A DNA stretch of 64,000 bases from Leptospira bouyouniensis (GTDB lineage Bacteria; Spirochaetota; Leptospiria; Leptospirales; Leptospiraceae): assembly GCF_004769525.1 (NCBI RefSeq), contig NZ_RQFT01000003.1, positions 62,001-126,000 on the forward strand, given 5' to 3'. Shown one piece after another: positions 19,524-28,376 of this stretch. The first letter of the stretch is position 1; each line of letters opens with the position of its first letter. Made by a program: the position numbers and the translations under genes. Below the pieces are notes generated by a model. The model was not told where the DNA came from. It saw nothing but the letters and a program-made list of their open reading frames with translations, and did not search any database.

Positions 19524-20570
19524 TTAAAGTAAATAAATAATCCTTCCATCCCATTTATAAAATAGAGGGTACAAACTGCAAATCAATGGAGAAAGAATCG
19601 TCAATAAAATCCAACCACGTTGTATCAGAACAGAAGAGGATTTCCAATTTTCAATTGAAAATAAAATGAGAATAGGTGTAGAAAGTATCGCAAATACACG
19701 TCCCGTATCATATGTTAACATCGAAATCAAATAACAAACAAAAAAAACCAATATTGAAATTGGCATTCGAATGAATAAAAGAATCACAACAGGCCATAAA
19801 CCATGAAATAGACCAAGAGTTCCCAGAGATGGTTCTGAGGTATTCATACGAACAAATTCATTGCCCCACATCTGAGAAAAAGTAGAAACTCGTGAATGAT
19901 TCCAAATGATCAGTGTGTGATTAAAAATAAAAACCAAGAATAATGCATACAAAATGAAAGCGAAAAAGATAGCTCCGATCAATATCTTTAATTTTTCTTT
20001 ATAAAAGATTAGAAAAGATACATTCAAAAGGAAAACGATTACTAAGAATTGGAAAAAATGATTTGTCATTCCTAAAAATAAGACTAGTGATAACAATACA
20101 ACTTTTACTTTGGTTTGCAGTTCACAATATAAAAGAATTAGATATAAGGTGATTAAAAAAAATGTGATTGAATCTGAAAAACCAATCCATGTTTGAAAAA
20201 TTAAATAAAGTGGAGACGAGGCAAGTAAGAATGAAAGTCCAATCGCAAAAGACCAATGAATACGTTTGGAAAAATAGGCAACATACAAAACACCAGATAC
20301 AATTGTAATCCAATGTAAGATCATCACTATATCTTCCGGGCTCGTGACAAGACCGGAAATCCAAAGAAACCATGGTGTAAAAAACTGATCTAGAGGAGTA
20401 TTTTTTGACCAAGGGTTCAGACTCAAATGATAAAATCCAAAATTGAACACCTTAGATTCAACTTTAGAAGAAAACAAAGTTTTAGGAATCCAAACAAAAA
20501 TTTCCAATGAAACAATACTAATAAAAATGGAAACTATCGAAGAAACATTCCGATGAATGAATACTTTCAT
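19524..20570 (-). CDS. Polytopic membrane protein, possible GT-C-type glycosyltransferase
   Basis: About 348 residues with nine or more membrane helices. The large first extracytoplasmic loop (NPWSKNTPLDQFFTPWFLW) and general layout recall dolichyl-phosphate-mannose-type GT-C transferases, but I see no firm signature and call it only by topology. The ATG at 20570 is chosen because it overlaps the preceding stop as ATGA. An upstream in-frame TTG at 20603 would run into the SanA-like gene. Confidence 0.6.
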   Translation of the reverse strand: MKVFIHRNVSSIVSIFISIVSLEIFVWIPKTLFSSKVESKVFNFGFYHLSLNPWSKNTPLDQFFTPWFLWISGLVTSPEDIVMILHWITIVSGVLYVAYFSKRIHWSFAIGLSFLLASSPLYLIFQTWIGFSDSITFFLITLYLILLYCELQTKVKVVLLSLVLFLGMTNHFFQFLVIVFLLNVSFLIFYKEKLKILIGAIFFAFILYALFLVFIFNHTLIIWNHSRVSTFSQMWGNEFVRMNTSEPSLGTLGLFHGLWPVVILLFIRMPISILVFFVCYLISMLTYDTGRVFAILSTPILILFSIENWKSSSVLIQRGWILLTILSPLICSLYPLFYKWDGRIIYLL

Positions 20571-21304
20571 TTTGGAATCGTAACAGGAATTGATCCTTTC
20601 CAAGTGCTCATCCCACTACCTTCAATCGGATATGGTTTTCCTAAATACTTAGGAGGAGTATCCCATTGGATGTCCCACCAAGCAAGCATCCTTGCAGATA
20701 ATTCTCGAAATAAATAATAAGTTTCTTTTTTATACGTTCTTAAATTGCATTCGTAACCGTATAACTCTAGTTCAAGTTCCTTTCCTAAATAAATCGCTCT
20801 TGGTAAAAAAAAGGATTGGCTAACAAATATTGCTTTTTTTACCAAAAACACTTCTTTTGCGCGAATCAATGTATCCAGTGTTCGAAAACCTGCATGGTCG
20901 ACAAAGATATCATCTGGTTTTACTTGGTGTGACAACATGTACTCAAGCATAGGACGAAGTTCATTGTAATCGGTTTTCCCATTGTCACCAGAGAGTAAAA
21001 TCTTTTTGACCTTTCCTTGTTTGTACAATTCCAAACCGCAAACCAATCGGTCCATTAGGATGGGAGATGGAGTTTTTCCATATACTGCGGCACCGGGAAC
21101 AATAGCAACTTCCGCTTCAGGGATTTCCGAGGAATTGTTAGTGTGAATGGAGTTCTGATAGACAAGCCAAAAACCTAAATTGGAAGCCAATGTGACAAAA
21201 CCAAGAATTCCAAAAATGATCGCGAAACCCAGAAACAGGGATTTCCACTTGACCCTGGAAAGGAATCGGAGCGTCTTATTTATGTAGGAATCGCGGTTCG
21301 TCAT
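20567..21304 (-). CDS. SanA/YdcF-type DUF218 membrane protein
   Basis: 245 residues with one membrane segment (about 21-46), then a DUF218 domain: AEVAIVPGAAVYGKTPSPIL, LLSGDNGKTDYNE, FVDHAGFRTLDTLIRAKEVF and FVSQSFFLPRAIYL. SanA and ElyC relatives affect envelope integrity and undecaprenyl-linked steps. The ATG at 21304 is preferred over a TTG at 21361. This start shares two bases with the start of the divergent M23 peptidase gene. Confidence 0.85.
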   Translation of the reverse strand: MTNRDSYINKTLRFLSRVKWKSLFLGFAIIFGILGFVTLASNLGFWLVYQNSIHTNNSSEIPEAEVAIVPGAAVYGKTPSPILMDRLVCGLELYKQGKVKKILLSGDNGKTDYNELRPMLEYMLSHQVKPDDIFVDHAGFRTLDTLIRAKEVFLVKKAIFVSQSFFLPRAIYLGKELELELYGYECNLRTYKKETYYLFRELSARMLAWWDIQWDTPPKYLGKPYPIEGSGMSTWKGSIPVTIPK

Positions 21305-22316
21305 GAAGAAAAAAATTAAAGAGATTACGTCTGTTTTTTCACAAGACAATCCGAAAATCAAGAAACAGATTGATAAGGTGAAAGAAAAAGGTCACCAGCG
21401 GATGACCATTCTTGTCATACCTCATGGATATGATAGTTCTTTCCACTTTCAAATTTCTCACTTTACCATCCTATTTTTTTTAGGCCTCACTTTAGGTCTA
21501 TTGAGTTTAGCGATTTTTGGAATTGTTCGCTCCAATAATACGCAAACACAAATTAACCAACTCTCCAAAATTTATGGAACTTATTTTGATACTTATATCA
21601 CTCATGCCAACCAATTAGAAGAAATGAAAGAAGAGTATTCCAAACTGAATGAAAGTATGTTGGAACTTTTCACTCTGATTGATGGACAAGATGATGAACT
21701 TTTAAAAATTCCTGCAGAAGATTTTATCGAAACTGCTGCAATTGAATCACTCCAAAAAGAAGAAAAAGAAGACAAACAATTGGATGTAGGTCGAAAATAT
21801 CTAAGCGAAATCTATGAACTTAGACAACTAAAACACCGAATGGACAATTACCAACGTTTGGTGGAAACGAATTTTCAATTTTTATACCAACGCTCAGATA
21901 TTTTATCTAGATCACCATTATTCAACCCTATGTATTCATACAATTTAACTTCTCCATTTGGTATGCGGAAGTCACCTACCACTGGTTATTGGGAATATCA
22001 TGATGGATTGGATATGGCAAATGCCACAGGGACACCTATTTATGCTGCTGCACCTGGCCGTGTGGTCCGAGTAACCTATTCCAATGTTGGGTACGGACAC
22101 CATGTAATCATCCAACATGACTTCGGCTTTAGTACGTTATACGGTCATTGTTCTAGAATTTATGTAAGATCAGGCCAAGAAGTAAAAGCTGGAGAACAAA
22201 TTGCAGAGGTAGGAGCCACTGGAAACGTAACCGGACCTCACTTACACTATGAAATCTTTATTTCGGAAGAAGGAAAAACCGATCCTGAACAGTACATGCA
22301 AGCTGGAGTTTACTGA
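21303..22316 (+). CDS. M23 family metallopeptidase, membrane anchored
   Basis: 337 residues: a basic cytoplasmic tail, one membrane helix (about 52-72), a coiled-coil-prone region (about 80-190) and a C-terminal M23/LytM domain. Zinc ligands are visible as HDGLD (His233 and Asp237) and GPHLHYEI (His313 and His315), with YGHCS between. It should cut peptidoglycan cross-links in growth or division. A later Met (MTILVIPHG, residue 34) could be the start. ligA begins straight after the stop. Confidence 0.88.
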   Translation: MKKKIKEITSVFSQDNPKIKKQIDKVKEKGHQRMTILVIPHGYDSSFHFQISHFTILFFLGLTLGLLSLAIFGIVRSNNTQTQINQLSKIYGTYFDTYITHANQLEEMKEEYSKLNESMLELFTLIDGQDDELLKIPAEDFIETAAIESLQKEEKEDKQLDVGRKYLSEIYELRQLKHRMDNYQRLVETNFQFLYQRSDILSRSPLFNPMYSYNLTSPFGMRKSPTTGYWEYHDGLDMANATGTPIYAAAPGRVVRVTYSNVGYGHHVIIQHDFGFSTLYGHCSRIYVRSGQEVKAGEQIAEVGATGNVTGPHLHYEIFISEEGKTDPEQYMQAGVY

Positions 22317-24335
22317 TTGCCTAAAAAATCAAAAGCAGATGATCCTAAAAAACGAATTTTAGAACTTCGTAAAGAAATCAATCGTCATAATGATTTGTAT
22401 TACAAGGATAACTCACCGGTCATCACTGACAAAGAATTTGATTTACTCGTCAAAGAACTACAAAAACTAGAAAAAGAAAATCCAAATCTAACAGATGTAT
22501 CTTCTCCAACAGCACAAGTAGGATCGGATTTAAGCCCACAATTTAGTAAATTTAAACACAAAGTTCCGGTATTATCCTTAGAAAATACCTATAATGAAAC
22601 CGAACTCTCCGAATGGTTAGAGAAAACGGGGATCGAGGAAAACTATTCTTTAGAATGGAAAATTGATGGCGCCTCTATCTTGTTATACTACGAAAACGGG
22701 AAACTCACCCATTGTGTAACAAGAGGTTCTGGTGGAATTGGAGATATTGTCACAGAAAATGTAAAAACCATTTCTACCATCCCTCATTCTTTATCAGAAC
22801 CTTTGAACCTAACAGTCCGTGGTGAAATATTTATGACCTTCGCTGATTTTGAAGAATTCAACGAAGAGTATGGTGGAAAGTTTGCCAATCCAAGAAACTT
22901 AGCTGCAGGTTCCATCAAACAAAAAGACCCAATGGATGTCGCCAAACGTCCGTTACGAATTTATGTTTATGATGTATATTTTTCAAGTTCTAGAAAAGGA
23001 ATCAATTCTCATAAAGATATCTTAAGTTTATTAAAAAAAGAAAAGTTTCCACTCGCACCTGATACAACGATTTTGACAGGAGCCAAGTTACTCAAAGAAA
23101 TCGAATCCTATCGCAAAAAAAAAGACAAAATGCCATTTCCAGTGGATGGACTTGTGATCAAACTGGATTCTTTAAACTTACGAGAAAATTTAGGTGAAAC
23201 TAGTCATTCCCCACGTTGGGCAAGGGCCTTTAAGTTTGATGCACTCCTCAAAGAAACCACAATTGAAGAAATTGATTTTGCCATTGGACGTACAGGAAAA
23301 GTCACACCCCGTGCCAAAGTAACACCCATCTCTCTTGCAGGAACCACTGTCACATATGCCACCTTACACAATCAAGACTACATCAATCAACTTGGTGCAG
23401 GCATTGGTGCAAAAGTTTTAATCTCCAAACGTGGGGAAATCATTCCTGCTGTGGAAAAAGTGACCTTCCCTCCAAAATCGATTTTTGTCCTACCGAATCA
23501 TTGTCCATCGTGTAACACAAAATTAACGAAGGTTGACGATTCTGTCGATTTCTTCTGCACAAATAGGAATTGCCCTGAGCGAAAACTAAACCAACTCATC
23601 TTTTTTTGCAGCAAAAAACAGATGAACATTGAAGGTTTAGGTGAACGACAAATTCAGATTTTTTTTGAAAAAGGTTGGGTGAAAGACATACCCGATTTGT
23701 ATACATTAGAAAAATACAAATCAACCTTAATCGAGTTAGATGGATTTGGTGAAAAATCTGTGAAAATTATCTTTGATGCAATAGCGAAATCTAAAGAAAA
23801 AGATTTTCGATTCACACTCCCTTCCATCGGTTTAAATGAAGTGGGTCCAAAGGTCACAGAAATTCTCATCGAAAACGGATATGATTCCTGGGACAAACTC
23901 CTCACCCTTTCCAAATCCAAAACAGCTAGTGAAGAATTAAAAGCCATTCATGGTATCGGACCACGAACCATCGATGCATTGCTTGGCCATTTAAAAGACA
24001 AAGAAACTCTAAAATTGGTAAGTACCTTAATCAAACTAGGACTTAAGTTCCAAGCAGACGAAACCGAAAAAAGCGATTTACAACCGTTTGTTGGTCAAAG
24101 TTGGTGTGTGACAGGTAGTTTTGAAAATTTCCAACCGCGTGACTTAGCGATGGACCTCATCACGAGACACGGCGGAAAAAAAGTAACAGGTGTTTCGTCA
24201 AAGACAACACACCTTCTCTATGGACCAGGTGCCGGCTCTAAACTCGACAAGGCCACTGAACTTGGTGTGAAACTTGTTTCCGAATCAGAATTTTTAGATC
24301 TTTTGAAAAAAGAAGGGATTCAGATCCAACCATGA
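22317..24335 (+). CDS. ligA: NAD-dependent DNA ligase
   Basis: 672 residues, normal for LigA. Domain order: Ia (HNDLYY), adenylation domain with the active Lys115 in EWKIDGAS, OB fold, a four-Cys zinc finger (CPSCNTKL...FFCTNRNCPE), helix-hairpin-helix repeats and a C-terminal BRCT domain (about 592-672). It seals nicks in replication and repair. The TTG start directly after the M23 stop keeps the full Ia domain. Confidence 0.96.
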   Translation: MPKKSKADDPKKRILELRKEINRHNDLYYKDNSPVITDKEFDLLVKELQKLEKENPNLTDVSSPTAQVGSDLSPQFSKFKHKVPVLSLENTYNETELSEWLEKTGIEENYSLEWKIDGASILLYYENGKLTHCVTRGSGGIGDIVTENVKTISTIPHSLSEPLNLTVRGEIFMTFADFEEFNEEYGGKFANPRNLAAGSIKQKDPMDVAKRPLRIYVYDVYFSSSRKGINSHKDILSLLKKEKFPLAPDTTILTGAKLLKEIESYRKKKDKMPFPVDGLVIKLDSLNLRENLGETSHSPRWARAFKFDALLKETTIEEIDFAIGRTGKVTPRAKVTPISLAGTTVTYATLHNQDYINQLGAGIGAKVLISKRGEIIPAVEKVTFPPKSIFVLPNHCPSCNTKLTKVDDSVDFFCTNRNCPERKLNQLIFFCSKKQMNIEGLGERQIQIFFEKGWVKDIPDLYTLEKYKSTLIELDGFGEKSVKIIFDAIAKSKEKDFRFTLPSIGLNEVGPKVTEILIENGYDSWDKLLTLSKSKTASEELKAIHGIGPRTIDALLGHLKDKETLKLVSTLIKLGLKFQADETEKSDLQPFVGQSWCVTGSFENFQPRDLAMDLITRHGGKKVTGVSSKTTHLLYGPGAGSKLDKATELGVKLVSESEFLDLLKKEGIQIQP

Positions 24336-24801
24336 GAAATCGAAATTCAGATTGATACATTTTTTTTCGATAGATTATTTTGATCATCAAAACTAACGAA
24401 ATTTTTTCCAAAATTATCAGCGATACAGTTTGATTGGTTTTCCAGTGATACAGTTAAGATATTGAAAAACTCGATTCAATTTCTTACCACCGATATCATT
24501 CGAAACGTAATTCTGAAATTTATTGAAAACCAAAATATGATTTTGGTAATACCAAATACCTGAAATAAATAGGGTTTGTACTAATTGTATTTTTTGGGAA
24601 GATTCAGTCTTAAAAATTATATTCTAAATGCAAATCAGGAGATGACACAATCATTGAATTTTGTTCACAAGAAAGAATCATATATTGAGAAAATATTTAC
24701 TCCAAAGATTTGTTTTTATCCTATTCACTAAAATATTCATTGAAATTTAATGAGTTCAATCCAATCTCAACCGCACTACTTATAGTGACGGTATTAAAAT
24801 A
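24336..24801. other. Non-coding stretch after ligA
   Basis: 466 very AT-rich bases with no convincing reading frame. A small perfect inverted repeat, TTTGGT-AAT-ACCAAA, is at 24542-24556. I see no tRNA, riboswitch or clear terminator. Confidence 0.5.
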
Positions 24802-25344
24802 ATGGATAATTCAACAGAAAACGTAACCTTATTGGCAGGTTTTGCTCACGATTTACTTTCTGCTTACAAAGAATATGAATCAGGTCTTGCAAAAGATCTT
24901 TTTACCTTAGGAAAAGAATTACCTTCGGATCCCACATCCCTCATTCCAATACAGAAATACAATGAGATGTGCGATTGGATCGAAAAAAAACTTGGTTCAG
25001 CGAATTTGAAAAAAGCAGGTAGAACCATTGGCGAACGAGTTTATGGTATCATAAAACAATATGGAATGATTGATGATTCTGCAACTCCTAATAAATGCCT
25101 CGAAGCTTTAAAAATTGTTGCTGACCAAGCGATTCAAGATCCCAAAAAAAGAGGTTGGGAGATACTTGTCAATGAAGACAAAAGAGTTGTTATGCGACGT
25201 ACTCAAACATTTAATAGCATATTACAAGAAGGATTATTAGCTGGACTTGTAGAAAAAGCAGGTGGTGGAATGACAAAGGTTGTATTATTGAAATCAATTG
25301 CAAATAAAGATGAGTTCGATGAATACGAAGTGACTTGGAAATAA
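24802..25344 (+). CDS. Hypothetical protein
   Basis: 180 residues, soluble, mostly helical at the N-terminus (LLAGFAHDLLSAYKEYESGL) with PIQKYNEMCDWIEKKLGSANLKKAGRTIGERVYG in the middle and a mixed C-terminal half. The middle region loosely recalls small heme or V4R-type sensor domains, but no ligand residue can be assigned, so no function is given. It stands alone between long non-coding stretches. Confidence 0.6.
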   Translation: MDNSTENVTLLAGFAHDLLSAYKEYESGLAKDLFTLGKELPSDPTSLIPIQKYNEMCDWIEKKLGSANLKKAGRTIGERVYGIIKQYGMIDDSATPNKCLEALKIVADQAIQDPKKRGWEILVNEDKRVVMRRTQTFNSILQEGLLAGLVEKAGGGMTKVVLLKSIANKDEFDEYEVTWK

Positions 25345-25371
25345 TTACATCAAATTGACTAGTTAATACAA

Positions 25372-25439
25372 TGTTGGGCAATCGTTTAAATACCAATTCA
25401 TATTTTCATTGAATAAAGTTCATGTAACATTGCCCAGCA
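25372..25439. repeat. Inverted repeat with 46-base loop
   Basis: TGTTGGGCAAT (25372-25382) and ATTGCCCAGCA (25429-25439) pair over 11 positions with one G-T pair. The long AT-rich loop makes a simple terminator unlikely. It could be a cruciform, an RNA structure or a trace of a mobile end. Confidence 0.4.
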
Positions 25440-25570
25440 CTATCACAATATCTAACTGAATAAAAACTATCATAAAATCTTTTATAAATTATCTACGAAA
25501 TCCCACTTAAATAACGAATCTATCGTAGGATAAAAATCAAATGTACAATATCCAAAATTCATTTTTTTTC

Positions 25571-25600
25571 TTGACATGCAGGTATTTACCTGCATAATAT
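25571..25600 (+). promoter_or_regulatory. Promoter with embedded operator for the arsR-type gene
   Basis: A consensus -35 (TTGACA, 25571-25576) and -10 (TAATAT, 25595-25600) are 18 bases apart. The perfect palindrome TGCAGGTA-TT-TACCTGCA (25577-25594) fills the whole spacer. A repressor bound here would block RNA polymerase. The predicted start of transcription falls at about the ATG at 25606, giving a leaderless message. Confidence 0.75.
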
Positions 25601-25605
25601 TTCCA

Positions 25606-25950
25606 ATGCCCAAAGAAGGAAAAGATACAGATCTGGTTTTCAAAGCAATGGCCGACCCAAATCGGCGAAAGGTTCTAGATCTACTCTTTTCTAAAAATGG
25701 ACAAACACTCAGCCAATTATGTGAAGAACTGGATATGCAAAGACAATCGGCAACCCAACACATTGATATCTTGATCAATGCCAATCTCATTTCCTTTGTT
25801 TGGAAAGGGCGTGAAAAACTACATTTCATCAACCCAGTTCCGATTTACGAAGTGTACGAACGTTGGGTACGTAAATTTGAAGAAAATCGATTAAGTTTTT
25901 TGCATGATTTAAAAACCCAGCTTGAAGGAGACACTCATGGAGCAACATAA
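25606..25950 (+). CDS. ArsR-family HTH regulator
   Basis: 114 residues, a single winged helix: VFKAMADPNRRKVLDLLF, LSQLCEELDMQRQSATQHIDIL as recognition helix and a FVWKGREKLHFINP wing. No Cys metal site is present, so it belongs to the SdpR-like group often paired with SRPBCC genes. The start at 25606 is chosen because an upstream in-frame ATG (25576) lies inside the -35 box. It probably represses its own operon at the 25577-25594 palindrome. Confidence 0.88.
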   Translation: MPKEGKDTDLVFKAMADPNRRKVLDLLFSKNGQTLSQLCEELDMQRQSATQHIDILINANLISFVWKGREKLHFINPVPIYEVYERWVRKFEENRLSFLHDLKTQLEGDTHGAT

Positions 25951-26404
25951 CTTTGTTTATGTGACATTTATTCTAAGTACACCTGAGAAGGTTTGGAATG
26001 CAATCATCGATCCCGAAGTGACGAAAAAATATTGGTCGGATCCATTGTCAAAAAATCCAGCTCATATCAATGTTTCCGAATGGAAAGTTGGTTCTGAATG
26101 GAAACATGTAAAGATGGATGATGATAAAACGGTTGATATTTTAGGAAAAGTTTTGGAAGTGAACCCACCAAACAAACTTGTCATCTCTTGGTCTAGACCT
26201 AACGAAATCAAAGATCCTACCAAACATTCTCGTGTTACGTTTGAGATCGTAGACTACGCAAATGGACTTGTTCGTTTGGCTGTCACTCACGAAGACCTAG
26301 ACTCTCAAATGTATAATGGAATTTCTTCTGGTTGGCCAAGTGTTCTCTCCAATCTAAAAACATATTTAGAATCTGGATTGCCATTAGCAGGTCATATCAA
26401 CTAA
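25937..26404 (+). CDS. SRPBCC (AHSA1-type) domain protein
   Basis: 155 residues with the START-like SRPBCC pattern: FVYVTFILSTPEKVWNAIIDPEVTKKYW, VGSEWKHVKMDD, VLEVNPPNKLVISWSRP and a C-terminal helix GWPSVLSNLKTYLESG. These proteins hold hydrophobic ligands. AAGGAG six bases before the ATG at 25937 sets the start, and the gene overlaps arsR by 14 bases. ArsR-SRPBCC pairs are common in bacteria, but the ligand is unknown. Confidence 0.85.
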   Translation: MEQHNFVYVTFILSTPEKVWNAIIDPEVTKKYWSDPLSKNPAHINVSEWKVGSEWKHVKMDDDKTVDILGKVLEVNPPNKLVISWSRPNEIKDPTKHSRVTFEIVDYANGLVRLAVTHEDLDSQMYNGISSGWPSVLSNLKTYLESGLPLAGHIN

Positions 26405-26762
26405 TTCAGAGGAAGTTAATTTCAATAGATCACCTTAGTAAGTTGATTCCTTAACCAAAAGAGATAGAGTTATCTTGAATGTTGCATTAAAATTCCATAA
26501 AATGGATTCGACGATTCTCTATCATTTTATTTTTATCAGATGACAAATTGAGTATCGATAGTATTGAAATAGATTTCCGATTTACAATAGAATCGATCTG
26601 TCGCCATTACAAACACTTAAAATTTGTATTTTTGAACAAATGACTTGGTTTCAATCCGTTTAGACCAAATGAATCAAGTAACGATTTCCTCATTCTGTTT
26701 TGAAAAACTAACGTCTGATTCAACAAACGTTAGTTTCATTTTCTAAATTCCTACTTACCTAC
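26405..26762. other. Non-coding stretch between convergent genes
   Basis: 358 AT-rich bases with no credible reading frame. The only clear element is the hairpin at 26705-26736. Confidence 0.5.
26705..26736 (-). terminator. Hairpin terminator of the SDR gene
   Basis: AAACTAACGT (26705-26714) pairs perfectly with ACGTTAGTTT (26727-26736) around a 12-base loop. On the minus strand the stem is followed by a T run, and it lies 27 bases past the SDR stop. Confidence 0.6.
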
Positions 26763-27530
26763 CTACCAAGGAACAGACACATTATTCCAAGTGGTAAAAG
26801 TTCCCGATGGTTCATCTGGTCCATACATAGCAACCCTTATCACCTCCCTTGCACCATCCTCAAGGCTTTCAATCCCTTCAAAATTGGTAAGGACTGATTT
26901 AGTAAAACCAGGTGATACTAAGTTTACCTTAATTGCCGTGTCTTTCAATTCCAACATCATTGATAATGTAATCCCATTGAGTGCAGTTTTTGAAGCAGCA
27001 TATACAGGATTATAAAAGGCACTGGAACTAGAGTTAGAGTCTGAATTCAAAGTGAGTGAACCAAGAGTACTCGATACATTCACAATTCGAGCATCTTTGG
27101 ATTCTCGTAAAAGTGGAAACATAGCCTGGTAAACAGCAAGGACTCCAAACACGTTGGTATCCCAAACAACACGCATTTCATCAATTGATGCTAAACTCGC
27201 GCGAGCAGAGGACATATACTCATACATCGATAAACCTAGTTTTTGCATCCTTGTATTGGAAATTCCTGCATTATTAATGAGTAAATCTAATCGGCCAAAT
27301 TGTTTTTGAATGGTTTCTTTCGCATCTGCAATCGATTGACGGTCTGTGACATCCAATTGAATGGCAACACATCCATTCTCAATTTCTTTTGCCGCAATTT
27401 CCCCTCGTTTTTTGTCTCGTGAACCCAGAAGGACTTTTATCCCATTCCTCGCCAATTCTTTAGCTACCTGAAAACCAATCCCTTGGTTCGCTCCAGTGAT
27501 AAGAGCAATTCGTTTATTCTCTGATTCCAT
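26763..27530 (-). CDS. SDR family oxidoreductase
   Basis: 255 residues of a classical short-chain dehydrogenase. Cofactor loop TGANQGIG, NNAG, VSSTLGS with the catalytic Ser, and YAASK catalytic Tyr/Lys are all present. GSRDKKRG after strand 2 suggests NADPH preference. GAGGAG eight bases upstream fixes the ATG at 27530. Transcribed away from a TetR gene, which probably regulates it. Substrate unknown. Confidence 0.88.
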   Translation of the reverse strand: MESENKRIALITGANQGIGFQVAKELARNGIKVLLGSRDKKRGEIAAKEIENGCVAIQLDVTDRQSIADAKETIQKQFGRLDLLINNAGISNTRMQKLGLSMYEYMSSARASLASIDEMRVVWDTNVFGVLAVYQAMFPLLRESKDARIVNVSSTLGSLTLNSDSNSSSSAFYNPVYAASKTALNGITLSMMLELKDTAIKVNLVSPGFTKSVLTNFEGIESLEDGAREVIRVAMYGPDEPSGTFTTWNNVSVPW

Positions 27531-27717
27531 CTTTCTCTTCTCCTCATCGAATCTAGCCTTTAGCCCCAACTCCGTCTGGTTCACTGTATTTACGGAACCA
27601 TAGAGTTTCGGAACTTATCAGTATCGTATTTGGACATTGAAAAGATGTAATTCTTCGGTCAATTAAAAATTTTTCTAAAAAGATAGTTCCCTTTCCTTCT
27701 GAAATGATTTTGTATGT

Positions 27718-27723
27718 TATAAT
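27718..27723 (+). promoter_or_regulatory. -10 box of the tetR-type gene
   Basis: TATAAT ends nine bases before the ATG at 27733, and no Shine-Dalgarno sequence lies between. This implies a leader of only a few bases. The -35 region is weak. Confidence 0.45.
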
Positions 27724-27732
27724 CAAATTCGA

Positions 27733-28365
27733 ATGGATAAGAAGAAAAAAGGCCTAATACCAAAAAAATCCTCACCTCCTACTGTCATGGGCAGAAAACG
27801 TGACGCTTCCCTTGATATTTCAATTTTAAAAGCTACCTTAGAGATGTTAGCGGAAGAAGGTTTTGATGGAATGACGATGGATCAAATTGCAACCAAGGTT
27901 GGTACTGGAAAGGCTGCATGTTACCGCCGTTGGCCATCGAAAGTCAAACTTGTAAAAGATGCATTGATTTGGATGAATCGAAATCAGTTAGAACTCGAAA
28001 AAATTCCAGACACAGGTTCTCTCAGAAATGATTTTTTAGCTGTTCTCAAACCACATTCGATGGAAGAGGCAAATGCAAAACTTAGAGTACTTGGAGGGCT
28101 CGGCACATTTTGGTTAGATGATGAAATTGAAAAAAAAGGAATCACTGAAATTTTTGGACCATGGACTGAAGTTAACCGAACATTGATCCAAAGAGCCATG
28201 GAGCGTGGGGAAATATCAAAAAAAGCAAATGTTGAACTTGTTTGTAAGGTTTTGAATTCTATGGCAACTTACCGTGCTCTAATCGAAAGAAAACCCCCTG
28301 ATAAAAATCTTTTTATTGCGATGATTGACCAAGTGGTGATGCCTGCTTTAAAGAATCCCGGTTAG
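27733..28365 (+). CDS. TetR/AcrR-family regulator
   Basis: 210 residues. A Lys-rich tail precedes a TetR helix-turn-helix (ILKATLEMLAEEGFDGMTMDQIATKVGTGKAACYRRWPSK in parts, residues about 28-70). The C-terminal ligand domain resembles TetR_C_16-type members. It is divergent from the SDR gene with a 202-base shared upstream region, so self-control and control of the SDR gene are likely. I saw no clean operator palindrome there. Confidence 0.87.
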   Translation: MDKKKKGLIPKKSSPPTVMGRKRDASLDISILKATLEMLAEEGFDGMTMDQIATKVGTGKAACYRRWPSKVKLVKDALIWMNRNQLELEKIPDTGSLRNDFLAVLKPHSMEEANAKLRVLGGLGTFWLDDEIEKKGITEIFGPWTEVNRTLIQRAMERGEISKKANVELVCKVLNSMATYRALIERKPPDKNLFIAMIDQVVMPALKNPG

Positions 28366-28376
28366 ATGATTGCATT

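Noticed and set aside
24542..24556. TTTGGT-AAT-ACCAAA inverted repeat as an operator
   Set aside because: Short, AT-rich, far from any start codon and without promoter boxes. Kept only as a remark on the gap.
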